DNA from: Madurella fahalii
Taxonomy: Eukaryota; Ascomycota; Sordariomycetes; Sordariales
NCBI GenBank assembly: GCA_029876055.1
Contig: CM056878.1
Coordinates: 1,922,001 to 1,986,000 of the forward strand
Length of the DNA stretch: 64,000 nt
Direction: 5' to 3'
In this document: positions 36,439 through 48,109 of the stretch, one piece after another
How the letters are laid out: each line of letters opens with the position of its first letter
Position numbering within the stretch: the first letter of the stretch is position 1
Made by a program: the position numbers and the translations under genes
The notes under the pieces: model-generated
Seen by the model: only the letters and a program-made list of their open reading frames with translations
What the model was told of the DNA's origin: nothing
Databases searched by the model: none

Positions 36439-37148
36439 AATGAGCCGTGTAGTTGGCGTCTTTGGTGCCTCGCACATAAAAGTAGGCCCCAGAGTACATT
36501 AGCTTGATCCCAAAGGAAGACCTGCCACGGCATGAGAATGGTTAAACTCGATTGGTGGCACAGCGTCAGCAATCGACAAGGAGAAAGGCCCTTTTTGGGA
36601 ATCTCGATGCCACCTTTTCGAGGGGGGGGAACCCAGAGCGTCCTATCACAAATGACGAGAGGTTGGAATATCCAGCCACATCCGTCCACTTCTCTGCCAT
36701 GCCGACAGAATTTCCTCCCCCAATCAATTTTCTCGTGCCCCTGGCGTTATCATTGCTGAAGCAGTTGGCACAGACGCTGATGGAGCATCGGGGCTGCCGC
36801 TGTTGCAGCTCTCTGCCGTGAGCACGGTCACGAACCAGGGCGGGGATTGGGCTGGTGCTGTGGGTTTCGTGGAGTTCAGCGCCCCGAGCGTTGGTGGACG
36901 GGCGGGCGGATTCTCCCTCGACAGGAACCCAGGGTGCTTCATTGGCTGGTCTGCTTCTGTTTTCGGCCTGGGTCGAGGCGGATGGACCATTGGGAAGGGT
37001 GGATTGGAAACAAAAATTCTCCACATCTGGAAAGCAGAACCGAATCGAAGAACAAAGTCGGTCGCGTCTTCTTGCTCATTGGTGCGGGTTGTGTGAATTT
37101 TTTTTTTCTCATCCTTCTAGTGTAGTGTAACCGTTTGGTTCCTCCTTC

Positions 37149-37178
37149 TGGGCTGACCTGGGCTGACCAGGGCTGAGG
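37149..37178. repeat. Three-copy 10-bp tandem repeat
   Basis: Units are TGGGCTGACC, TGGGCTGACC and AGGGCTGAGG. It is short, and its significance is unknown. Confidence 0.8.
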
Positions 37179-37883
37179 CGTAGCCCGACACCGCAAATGC
37201 ACAGAGTGAGACATTTTGAACAACGTCAGGGTTTATCCTTGTTTCGTTTACCGGATGCCAACGGGCTTTACCGGCTCCCTGGCATTGTCGTCACGTTTCC
37301 CTTCCCGTGGTGTGTGTTGAAGAGCAAACGTCGGACTATTTTTTCTTTTCTTTTTTCTTCTCCTTCTTCAGTCACACCGCATCTCTTACATATCCCCGCC
37401 CCCCCAGGCGACCCGCTTCGATGAGCGAGTTTGCTGCTGCTTTGGCGCCAGGGAACGGGCTGCTGAGGTAATTGCGAAGCAAAGGTCCCGCTCCAAGCAC
37501 CTTGGTGGTTCATCGCATCCCTACCAGTATTGTGCGCTACTGCGGCAGATAAGGAGAGAGTGCGAGATATCTGCAAGTTGAGAGGACCCAGAGTTGGGCC
37601 TACAGAACTCCGCCCTTCAGGACTGGGCCCGGTAGCGCGACTCAAGTGCTGTGTATGCCATGCACAAGACGGCATGCCTTTGCAGCGCAACACGATGAGA
37701 CACTCGGGCCTGCGTCTCCTCGGCGTGATGCATGGCAGTTGCAGAGCAGCCGGACCAGTATCGAGCTCCAATTCCAAGACATCGCCCATGGGAAGTGTGG
37801 GGTAGCTCTCTGCCCTTGGGGGTTCCGAGCGAAATGGCGGGGTTTGACAGCGGGTTGGGTAGACCCTACACTATATACAAACT

Positions 37884-37958
37884 GCCGCCAAACCGGGAAT
37901 TGATCCGACTCCCTGCTGCCGTCGCCTCTTACCAACTAAGGAAGCTGCGAGAGGCCCG
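37884..37958 (-). other. tRNA/SINE-like Pol III promoter remnant
   Basis: Read on the minus strand, this contains TTAGTTGGTAAGAGG (37939-37925), similar to a tRNA D-loop/A box, and GATCAATTC (37905-37897), an exact match to the B-box consensus GWTCRANNC. The spacing is tRNA-like. A 4-bp D stem CTTC/GAGG can be drawn, but the acceptor arms do not pair and the anticodon stem has only three pairs, so it is not a functional tRNA. A tRNA-derived SINE head or degenerate tRNA copy fits best. Confidence 0.3.
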
Positions 37959-40900
37959 ATGCCTGCAGAAAGAAGGAGCGATCTAGCAGAAGAGTTGAAG
38001 CCCTACTAGCGTATACATACGTCCCCGAGCGAGAGAGAGCTAGTGTTGCCTGCTTCCTTCATCCCCTTCTTTCCACCCGAGGCAAGGTGAATGGGATAAG
38101 GGCAATTCCCATTTTTGCACGTGCGAAGCGAACCCAGCGACACATGTCCAAGACACCGCGGTCGACATTCCGTTCGCAAAATGGCCGAGCCCCGCCTTTC
38201 CGTCGCGCCACCCGGTGAAGTAGCGGCCGAGGTGAAGCCGGACTCGGATTGAAGTTCGGAGGACCCGAAAGGAACGAGTTGGCACCCGACCTTGACAGTG
38301 GCCCCACCGAACTCAACTGAGCGAGCGAGGGTAGCGAGTCCGGAGTGCGCAATGTACTTACATAGCCATAGATGCGCGCCTTGACAGGTTCAGACTAGAT
38401 TCGCAACACCGTCGCCGTACTTGATCTGGATCTATCTGCAATTCTATAATCGACGGGTTTTGGTTCGCCAATGGCTCTGCCCTGCCATGCTGCGGTTGCT
38501 AGTTGACCCTTGCGGCCGCGTCCACGTTGTTCAATTGCCGTCCCATGTGGAGCCTCGGGGGTTGCTCGATTGTGAATTTGTGGGACTCGGAAGAGCCACA
38601 ATTGGGCTGGATCTGCTGCCCAGTGCTTGCCATCCACTGTTTCGAGTCTCGACTCCTCATCCGTCCCACAAGACGAAGACGGCAGCGATCCCCCATCTGG
38701 TGGGCTTCCACGGGGCTGTGTTTGGTGGTGGGGAGGCACCCGAATTGTCCGATTGAGCGTTGCATAGGTTCGCCCTGCTTGGGATATCGGTAGCCTCGAG
38801 CGCCTTTTCCCGAGTATGACGGGCAACCCCCCTTATCCATGTTCTGTCCAGTTTCGCAGCAATGATCAAGGCATCTGCGCGGCCTGCCCCTCTTTCCCCA
38901 TCAATCCTCGAGTCAGTTTGAAGCGGACGAGTTCGGTGCGGACCCCGTCCGTTTCAAAGAGCGGAGCCGTACCATGTAGAAGTTAAACATGGCTTGTCTA
39001 TGAAAGCACGCGTCCTGTATGTCCGCGGCCGTGCAGAAACGTCCATTTATCAAACGAGGCAGGAAAAGGGCTGTAGCTAGGCTGCTGCCGAGCGTCGTCT
39101 CCGCGATACTACGGTCTCGTTCCAACCCGTGGTTGTTGCCGTGTGGTTGGGCCGAAAGAGTCTCCAGGGGCCTCTTCATCTCCTGCCCCATCAGCTCCCG
39201 GTACCGAATATGAAGAGCTTCCCGGGCCTGGGAAATGGTGGTGGGTTAATATATCAACCCGCTCGGGTTGGCGCACAACTCCCCGCTCTCGCTCCCACCC
39301 GCCAGTCGTCCCGATACTGTCTTGTGCAGAGCTCGACGAAGAGAAACCGAAAGGCTCGCCAACCGGATTGGAGCAGCTGTTGGCAGCGAGCCTTATAACG
39401 CATAACATATGTACGGTATTGCAGATCTTTGCCTAGATTTGTCCGCGGGCAGTCCGTTTTGAGCGGACGGCTGTAACTCGTGCCACAGACTGGGAAGTTG
39501 GGCGTCTGTCGGGGTCAGTGAGGACTGTCCTTGAGAGTCTGCCGCCTTGCAAGTGGAAAACGACGGCGGGGCCACTCTGTGAGCTGTCATCCAGAGGGCC
39601 GCATGCAGGCCAGTTCTCTTCGAAGGTGGTTGCTTGGGCTGCCATTTCTGCAGGGACCATCATCTCGATGGATCGGGGTGTCGTTTCGCTGCAAGGGCCG
39701 GCCCATGGCCTCGCAGTTTCCTCCCCCACTGTACCCTCGACCATGTCCCCCTGTTGGATCTACTACATTGCTCTGCAGAAGGAAGCCCAGCCGGGCGGGT
39801 TTAGCCCTTTTTGGCTTGGGATGATACCCCTGGGCATGCAGGGGCTGCGGCTGACACGGTCAATTTCCCGCGATCCAACCAGCTTTGGGGTAAGCTTGCG
39901 GGTGGATGCACCAAGTCTGCTTTCCAGAAACGGGCTTCAATTCGTCAGAACGACATCTGGTTGAAGGTCAATCGAGATTCATCAAGGATCTCGGCGAGAG
40001 CGGGCAGGGGAGTAGAGAATGTGACGTGATTGCCGAATCTCGCGCCCGGCTGCCGGGGTCCTCTTTCGCTACCTGTTGGTGCCAATTGACTCGGCAAAGA
40101 CGAACTATACTCGGTCCGTCACTGACGCGCCCACCAGTCCCAACTTTTGGGCACGCAGGATGTCCGGCGCGGACGTTCCGTGCCGTTGGTTAACGCACCA
40201 CTGGACGCAACCGCCACGCCGTCTGTGCGCTTCGCGGGGGCATGCATTCGATGACCGCTGGTGGGAGATGAAGAATCTGGGCAATTGCTCTGGCCGTGCC
40301 TCATGGCGGCATGCGTGAAGCGGTAGATGCAAGAACTCCCTTGGTCCTGGTTCGTCTGTCCGTCCCGTTGCCGTCTCTCACAAATCCGGGTTTGTTGGTC
40401 GAGCGACTAGCGGTTGAATGTCGAATAGCCTGATGGCAAAGACGTTACCGAGCCGAAAGACCTGTGAAAGCATCGCACCACGGAAACCGCGTCTTGTGTG
40501 ATGCGGCCCGGTTGCTTCTTGCCCTGGGCCCAACAACCGGGCAATCGCCGTAAAGCACTCGACACTAGCCGACGTCCTCTGCTTCCGTGGGGAGTTGTTC
40601 ACGGCAGCAGCCGCCATTCGTCTTCGGCGCTCTCGGATCACAATTCCGAGCTCTCTCCCATGAGCCGGCTCTTGCCCGTTCTGAGGTCCCATGGTGTGAG
40701 GGATCACCCTTCGCCTCTGAGCTGCAGTCTCACGCCGTCAACAGACTTACCGCCTCGCGCTGTGACAACCCGCCCGTATTCACTCTCCAGCATGCTGAGA
40801 AATGGCGGAGTTGTGTCCACCGTCGAGGCCCGGCGTTCTGGGAGTGCCTTGGAGCTAGGACAAGGTCTTGAGGACTTTGGTTGTTTGCTGGGCCCCTGCA

Positions 40901-43090
40901 GAAGGCTTGCACGTCATTGGGAAGAGAGCCTTGCGACCCGCACGAGCACCGTACGATTGGCTGATACCTCCCGTGATTTTGAGACAGCTTACTTCGTTAC
41001 CGTTCCGTCCCCTCAGCCCGCCGTCGATAGAGGCCGACGGAATCGCCTAACCAGGTGGAATAGAAAAACCCGGCTGCGTGAAATTCGCCTGTGCCTGTAC
41101 TGCGTTATAGGCGAGCAAGCACCGGCACGAAATGACTGCAACCCATTGGTGAAATTAGGTATCGTGGACCCTGGCAGATAGCAAGAACTCGAGGCTGCGA
41201 GCGAAGTCAAGCGGTTTTCTCCGCTTTCCAGCCCAGAACCACCTGGCCGGGTTCTAGAGGTACCGTAAACGCCGCCTTGTTGAACCCGCAAGAATCTCGC
41301 AGATTGGAGGATATAGTGCAAAAGCTGAGAATGTGTTAGGCGCTGGTTCCCGAGACTCAGCGTCGTACAAGCCGATGCCCTTCTTGGCAGTAGCTCAGCA
41401 CTGAGCAAACACGCAGCTTTTGTGTTAGATTCCAATGGGATCAACCGCTCGGTCCAGAAAAGGCGCCGCAGAAAAGAAGCGGTTCTTGCATGGTTAGTGG
41501 TCAATCAGCTTCGCTGGTTCGTCAGCCTGATCGGAAAATGGCGTCGAGAACCATCACAAACTCCCACCATCCTTTCCCGTCCCTCTCAGACACTCCAGCG
41601 GGTTGCGCGCAAAACTCTGCCCCTGTGAGTTTCTGCGGGCCTTCCCTGTACTGCGCCAGGGTGATCGATCCTGCGACGATCTCTTCAAGAAGACCGATCT
41701 GCCAGCCACGCTCGCAATTACCGCGTCTTACTGCTCCGCGGGTGGCAGCGAGACGGTCAACTTATGGGACCCAAGGGTCGTCTTGCCCTACGGAGCTCGA
41801 CGTAACGGAGACTCGCAGGGACCCAGTGGTCGTTGTCGGAAGCCTCTTCCGCCGTCGCCGTTCCGTTGTGCCCTCTAGGCAATTTAACCGGGACTTTGGC
41901 ATTGGTGTGTCGTCGAGAATTGTTAGACCCATGTCGACCTATCGAGAGGAATTCGCACACCGGCTACACTTGGTCTTGCGCGCCCCTCTAGGGTTGGTTC
42001 ATGAGAGCAGGATAACTCTATTTCGACCTCTTCGGGGCGAGCGACCGAAGGATGGACGATTGCCCAAGTGGACCAGCTCCAAGGAAAGGAGGCTGACCGT
42101 CGGGCTTAATGTGGGACCACTCTCTCAAGACCTGCCAAAACCAGAAGAGGAAAACAAGAGGCAGCGCACGAAATTCGTGCAGGTAGTGATCCTTCAGTTC
42201 CTGCACTTACTCGTCTATGTGAAATCCGACGCGTCCTGCCCCGCGTGGACGAGAACTGCAGATAGAGTGTGGAGGCGGCAGCCACTCGAGGAACGATATC
42301 CTACCACATGTTCCCTCGGTTAACCAGATCGACTTAAGCAAGCTCATCCTGTGATGATCTAGGAGTCAGGCTGGCTTCCCTTCGGGGACGACGGGTCTTC
42401 CTCAGACCCAAGAACCTCGGGAACCCACTCATCATCCGACTGCTGGGTCGATCAGCCGTCCTGGGCAGACTTGAGCGTCGCGACCGTGTCGGGGAAAAGC
42501 ACGTTGCCTACTCCGGTATCCTCTCCCGGAGACGTTTTATCACAGACAGACTAGGCCGAGCTACCTTATTTTCGCCACGCCCCGGCACGTGGGACTCTTG
42601 CCCAAGAAGAGCCGCCACGAGCGATCAGCATGTCTCGTTTTCTCTTTCGGCATGGGCATGACCGCCATTGCAACTGCAATGAATGTGCGGCAGTCAAAGA
42701 CTTGCCGGCATGCGACAGCTGCACGTAGTCGACATTGCTGGCGAATCAAGCGGGGGGGGCTAAATTTATCGTAGGGTGGTGACCTCGGCTCCAAGACGGC
42801 GACTTGCCTATGCACGACCCTCGCGAGGGTTGTATTGACAGACCGGCCAGCACGCGACGCCATGTCTGGGACGCCTGCTGCGTACGACGCCTGGAAGCAA
42901 CGTGGAATACCCAGCAATCCGTCACGGCCTAATTGACACACATTGACGGCTGTTGCTTGGTCTCGGTGCTGCGTCCCGCCGCAACGATGCAGCGGGGACC
43001 TAATATGCTCTGCTCGGCCGTCGTCCCCAACCTGATGAGACAACGGCCGTCATCATGCCGATCCCGCTGGCCGCAGAGCTTATCTGACTG

Positions 43091-43136
43091 TCTAGTTGTC
43101 TGGTTGTCTGGTTGGCTGGTTGTCTCGCTGTCTGCC
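43091..43136. repeat. Degenerate TGTCTGGT tandem repeat
   Basis: About five imperfect copies of an 8-bp GTTGTCTG/GTTGGCTG unit lie in intergenic DNA. Confidence 0.75.
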
Positions 43137-44396
43137 TTTATGGCTGTCGCTGAATATTGCCCACCCGGTTTTCTTTCGCTTGATCAATCTCCCTCTTGTG
43201 CAAGCATCCCCCAGTCGACTAAGGCAGGCTGGTTCATTTAAACCGGACGCCGACGGCATTAAATGCGTGCTGCAGGTATTATATTGGTCCATTAGTGCAA
43301 CCCTGGGATATTTTCCGGTCCGTCGCTCCTTGCTTTGCTGTGTAACGCCGCGGAGGCCAGTATGTTGGGGTTGTTCGCTGATCCTTTGTTATTTATTTTA
43401 TTTTTTTTATCTTTATTTTTATTTGTTTATTCCCCTTCGTATTATGGATTCTGCGGCGAAAGCCCGTTTCCAGGATATCCCCTAGCCGTCCCGTGTCTTT
43501 GACTTAACGTCCCGGGCTATCCCGCTGAAGACCGCGTAAGACGTCGGGATGTGGTTGCACGAGATCGGAAGGTTAGTTTGCCTGGTGCCCACCACTGCCA
43601 TCCGAGCTCTTAGACGGGCATCAGATTAATTCTCACGTGTGGTGGACGGAGCAGGTGCTGCCGTCAGCGTGAGGGCACCGTTTTACCGGCGCTGGGGCCA
43701 GGCAGTTACGGCGCCAAGCTTCTGGGTAGCGGACGGTCGGCGGGGTGCAGGTATCGAGACCCATGCAGGGAAGGAGAGCAAGCAGCGCACCCCACCCGTT
43801 GGCTCCACACCGTTTCCTTCGATTGCCCTACCCCTGCGGCAGGAACAGGGAGCAACGGAGATCCGTGGCTCCCTGGGCAGTTGGGGTACCTTTGGCACCA
43901 TGCCGTTGGCCCAGGCGTTTGTGAAGCGTGCCCAGTTCCTACGGAACGCATTGCAGAGAGCAACAAGGATGCCGAGATCAATCGTTCTTGGGCAATATAA
44001 TGGGACCCCGGGCCCGTCACTCTCCCCCGCAAACCCAGCGCTTCCCGGCCATTCCATTCCCTGAGGATAATAATCTTGTTCCGGGACAACGACTCGCCGT
44101 TCACTCCTAAGCATTGGTTTTGCATTGTTTTGCAATTGGACGCGCCCCACTGTCGACCTGGGACCGCCTCGCCGGCGGCTACTGACAAGCACACGCGCAC
44201 TACGCGCACAACGCCACGGGCCGCATAATAGCATCGACGGCATATCCCAGGCAAGTGTCAGTGAGCCCAAGTGCGTGTTGACTCTTCCCCGGGGGACACC
44301 CACGCTCGACTGATCGACTCCCCCGGCTTATGCGGGTTGTGGATTTGGGACCGGCCGAGTTGTTGTAGTTGCAAGGACAGACGCAGGCCGCCCACC

Positions 44397-46976
44397 ATGA
44401 ATATGTGGGCGGTGTCAGGTATGCCCGTGTATCCGGTCGACCGGGGCACGCGGCGCAAGGGGGACAAAAAGACAAAGATGCTAGGGCTCGAGAGTCCCCC
44501 GGTAGGAGGAGAGATTGTGCCGCCCGCCGTCCAACCCGTCACGTCGTCTGATGACGCGCATCACTACCACGACACCGCCACCACCCACGTTGACGGGCTC
44601 CTGGATCCCGCCGTCGATGGCCCTCCCTCACCAGAGAGCATCCGCGCTCTAAGCAAGCAGATGAAGCGGGCATCAGCCCGGGACAAGCACCATAGCCACC
44701 AGACGAGCTCGTCCGGCTCGTCATCGCTGCGGTCCTTGACCTCGGCTGATCGGCCCTCGTGGGAGAACACGTTGGAAGGAAGGACCCTCTCGAGAAAGTC
44801 ATCGGGCCGTTCGACGTCCAGCAGCATGCCTTCCCGGGAGCGACCTGACAGTGTGCAAATCTTTGGCAAGACCATCTTCAGCCGGAGAGGGAGGATGAGG
44901 CGCGAGAGCAGCGCCCAGAGCTCGTCGGCGAGCTCCATGTACTCGACCGATGCGACGGCCGATGCCTCAATCCCTCCTCCACCGACCTCGGTACCGAGTC
45001 GGGACTCGACGATTCCGGCTTTTTTCGGCCTTCGCCGGAGCACGAAACAGGACCAGGCTGGCGAGTCGCAGCGCAAGTTCAGTATTTCTGGGCCATACAA
45101 CTTCCAGCATGTGACTCACACACAGAAAGACAATCTTCCGGACTTGCAACGGACCAACCGGACCGTTTTGGCTTCCGAGTTCTCGCAGCTCCGCGTCTCT
45201 CAAGCACCTGCCGCTAGGACGCTGAAGGGAATCAAAGCTGATGACTTGAACTTTGCCGATTTCTCGTCAGAATCGCTGCCTTTGGACCAAGAGGGTGGGG
45301 CAGTGGTTGGGCTTCCCGAGCCGCAGCAGAGGAACGCTTTCACTAGACCCCACTCCGTCCTGCAGAAGTCGCCGCGACGATTTCTCAGTCGTTCTCAATC
45401 CCAAGAACAACTAAGTAGGGGCATACCCCCGCCGCGCCCTCCAAGGTCGCCCGTGGAACAGTCTGCGACTCCGTGTCCTCCTATCCCGCCTCCGCGTATC
45501 TCGAGCCGCACGTCGGTTCGCCACGAGCGCTTTGACTCGGTGGACCGGCCACAGACCAGTATCGGCTGCCGTTACACCCAGCCCTTTCCCATGCTCTCCG
45601 ATCCCGGCAGCCCCCCTGCGACATCATACGGCTATGTGCCGGGACTGGAAATGGACGTCATTCCTGAACACACGTATACCCGTATCATGAGCCCGCCAGC
45701 AGACGACGCCAACTGGCCTCTGCCCTGCCCGAGCAGCGCCACATCCGAGTGTACGCTCCCCAACGTCCCCGAGGAGGATGAAAGCGCCTTTGTCTTTAAA
45801 AAGTCTCGAGCAAGTATTGCCAGCAATTCGTCCCTTCGTGGCAGCCAGTCCGTCCCGATGTTGAGGGCATTCTCCAGCCGCAAGAATGACGAAGCGGCCG
45901 GTCTGTCTAGTGATGGCTCGGATGCCCAATCTCGCTTTGACTTGTATGCTGCGCAGCGGGCGCTCGAGGATGCTCTGTTCGAGGCTAACCAGGTTGAGTC
46001 ACTGCCTCGGGAGAGCTGGGAGGACGACATCGACTACTGCTATGAGCACGCTGCAGAGGCGGATTGCGATTATGAGTGGGACCGTCCGTCCATCGAGACG
46101 AGTCGGGATGGCGACAGCGCGACGCCTGTTGACGACCAAGGGCGGATTGACTCGTGTGCGCCTTCGCCTGCCATGCTGACGCCGGGCGGGTTTGACGTGC
46201 CAGCTCTTAGCCCAGTCAGCCAACTATCGTCAGCGACCCCGCAGGAGGCGATCACGCCGACCGTGGTGAGCAACCAGAAGGCATCCAACTTCTCTTTGCC
46301 AAGGATCGATTCGAAGCCCTTGCTCCACGCCCGCAAGCCATCCGATGCATCCAGCTTCAAGGAGTCCCATGGCTTTACGTTGTCGCCGTCGCTCTTGATT
46401 CCCATGGATTACCAACAGCAAATGATGGCCTGCGAGGCAGAAAGGGAGGAAACTTCCGAGTTCCCCTTTCGCCAGTTTGACGAGCCTACTCTGAGCATGG
46501 ATCCCTCGGCGCTTCTCCTTCGGTACCGCACTAGCGCCTCGACGACCGGTACAATCGAGAGCACCAGCTCAGCATTCGAGAAGCACATCTCGACCGCCTC
46601 CACATCGACCGACTTCACGCGATTGACCCCGAGTACTACATCGCTCGACATTGACCAATATTTCCCAAAACCCGAGCCGCTGCAGCGTTTCCCTTCGTTC
46701 GAATCCAACGGACGAACCGAGAACAAGGGCGCCATGCCGACACTCCCCGAGTCAGAGGAGGTGTCCGCTCCGTCTACCCGCCGTCGCGTGTTCAGAAGCC
46801 GCGGCAGCGAGTCTAATCTGGGCCGGCTTGCCATGGACGAGCCCTGGCCTGGGAAGGCCAAGATGTCTATCCAGGCTAGGCGCGGACGCGCGAGGACAAC
46901 AAGCCTCAGCACGCCGCCACCGCCAAATCAATACGCTCTTTTTCCTTCGGTGCAGCTGACCGGCAACCGGATCTAA
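44397..46976 (+). CDS. CRIB-domain protein (putative Cdc42/Rac effector)
   Basis: A single exon gives 859 residues. The start ATG at 44397 has a good context (CCCACCATGA). Residues 230-243, ISGPYNFQHVTHTQ, match the CRIB consensus ISxPxxFxHxxHxG except that the final glycine is replaced by Gln. CRIB motifs bind GTP-loaded Cdc42/Rac. Most of the protein is Ser/Pro-rich and probably disordered, with a proline motif IPPPRPPRSP suited to SH3 binding and an acidic region ESWEDDIDYCYEHAAEADCD. There is no kinase domain, so it is not a PAK; a scaffold-type effector in polarity, comparable to yeast Gic proteins only in the CRIB motif, is the best guess. Confidence 0.82.
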   Translation: MNMWAVSGMPVYPVDRGTRRKGDKKTKMLGLESPPVGGEIVPPAVQPVTSSDDAHHYHDTATTHVDGLLDPAVDGPPSPESIRALSKQMKRASARDKHHSHQTSSSGSSSLRSLTSADRPSWENTLEGRTLSRKSSGRSTSSSMPSRERPDSVQIFGKTIFSRRGRMRRESSAQSSSASSMYSTDATADASIPPPPTSVPSRDSTIPAFFGLRRSTKQDQAGESQRKFSISGPYNFQHVTHTQKDNLPDLQRTNRTVLASEFSQLRVSQAPAARTLKGIKADDLNFADFSSESLPLDQEGGAVVGLPEPQQRNAFTRPHSVLQKSPRRFLSRSQSQEQLSRGIPPPRPPRSPVEQSATPCPPIPPPRISSRTSVRHERFDSVDRPQTSIGCRYTQPFPMLSDPGSPPATSYGYVPGLEMDVIPEHTYTRIMSPPADDANWPLPCPSSATSECTLPNVPEEDESAFVFKKSRASIASNSSLRGSQSVPMLRAFSSRKNDEAAGLSSDGSDAQSRFDLYAAQRALEDALFEANQVESLPRESWEDDIDYCYEHAAEADCDYEWDRPSIETSRDGDSATPVDDQGRIDSCAPSPAMLTPGGFDVPALSPVSQLSSATPQEAITPTVVSNQKASNFSLPRIDSKPLLHARKPSDASSFKESHGFTLSPSLLIPMDYQQQMMACEAEREETSEFPFRQFDEPTLSMDPSALLLRYRTSASTTGTIESTSSAFEKHISTASTSTDFTRLTPSTTSLDIDQYFPKPEPLQRFPSFESNGRTENKGAMPTLPESEEVSAPSTRRRVFRSRGSESNLGRLAMDEPWPGKAKMSIQARRGRARTTSLSTPPPPNQYALFPSVQLTGNRI

Positions 46977-48039
46977 ACGACCCAGTCCTCCATTCTCTGC
47001 ACAACGTATATATACCAGTAACTTGCTGGGTACCCAACTGAGGAGAACGAGTTATCGTCTCCGAATAAACATCAGAGACTTGATGCCATACAAGCTCTGC
47101 CCCTGAACTGTCTTTTTTGTCAAATTAACCCTGTTGTTGTCACAATAAGCATCTACTAGGCCGGGCGGGGATCAATCTATAGACTTGGGTTTTGGCGGCG
47201 CAAAAAAAAACCAACGAAAAAGTAACCATCATTTTCAAGGAGCGAACTGGGATATTTTCATTCTTATTTTCACCCTTGTTTTGTCCTTTCGCTTGGAGGC
47301 TTGTGGGTATTTCTGTCTTTTTTTGTTCGCGTTATCACCACTGGTACGACACATGCGTCGGATGGATCCGATTGTACGGGGTAGGACAACCCACTGTTCG
47401 ATATTTCCTTATTTTTTTTCCCCCTCATTTCTGTTTCGCACCACTGTTGCACTTCATCATCATCATCACCGTTATCGTTCATCCCCTGCAAAGCTCAAGA
47501 TACAAAAGCGGCGCCTTGGCAACTGTCCCAGGAGGAAGAGGAATGAAGAGGAATGAGATGGGAGTGGGTGAAGGATGGAAAGAAGGTGGGAAACAGCAAA
47601 GAAAAATCGCGAGTTCGCGAAGAATATCAACTACGGATAGCCCCCCTTCTCCCCCAGTGTCTGTGCTGGATCGGATTGGATGCAGGGTGGCGGACTGGCT
47701 TACTGGTCAAGCTCCGCTTTGCCAACTCATCTCGTTCCTCTATCCAATCGACCACCAAGGACTGGGGAAAGCGCAAGCCTGGCGCGGGGATTTCATTGCA
47801 CGGATTGTTTCTTTTTATTTATTTCGGAATGACGAGATGACGGACATGAAAAAAAAAACATGACATTTTGGGAAATGATGGGGTAAAAGAGAAAATAAAA
47901 TCAGATTAACAATAATCTGGGAATACCACAGAAAAGGAATGGGCGGGTTGGTGGGTTAGATAGAAACGGAAATGGGATGGGGCCGGCAAGAGGCTGTCGC
48001 TGGTTTATCTGCTTTGCTTTTCCCCTTCCCTCCCTCGCA

Positions 48040-48077
48040 CACACTCTCTCTACACCTCTCTCTCTCTTTTTATTTCC

Positions 48078-48108
<31 letters not shown>

Positions 48109-48109
48109 T
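48040..48109. repeat. CT-rich tract ending in T24
   Basis: A CACACTCTCTCT... segment runs into a polypyrimidine stretch that ends with 24 T at 48086-48109. It may act as a nucleosome-depleted poly(dA:dT) tract. Confidence 0.85.

Larger units (their letters stand above)
34287..44396. other. 10 kb gene-poor region
   Basis: I see no protein I can defend. ATG-started open frames reach 277 codons (41490-42323) and about 226 codons (40501-41181), but their third codon positions lack the GC bias of the real genes here and they match no family known to me. The DNA is not AT-rich, so it is not obvious RIP-mutated transposon. It contains G homopolymers, a purine (GGA)n tract, short tandem repeats and a tRNA/SINE-like element, listed separately. 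The final kilobase should include the promoter of the CRIB gene. Confidence 0.45.

Noticed and set aside
40501..41181. 226-codon + strand ORF beginning with ATG
   Set aside because: No recognisable domain or codon bias, and no splice or promoter context to support it.
41490..42323. 277-codon + strand ORF beginning with ATG
   Set aside because: Third codon positions lack the GC bias of real genes here, the translation resembles no family I know, and overlapping frames on both strands are similarly open.
43683..44303. 206-codon minus-strand ORF before the CRIB gene
   Set aside because: Composition is unlike a real protein (Arg/Pro/Cys-rich, no motif) and it lies in the expected CRIB promoter.
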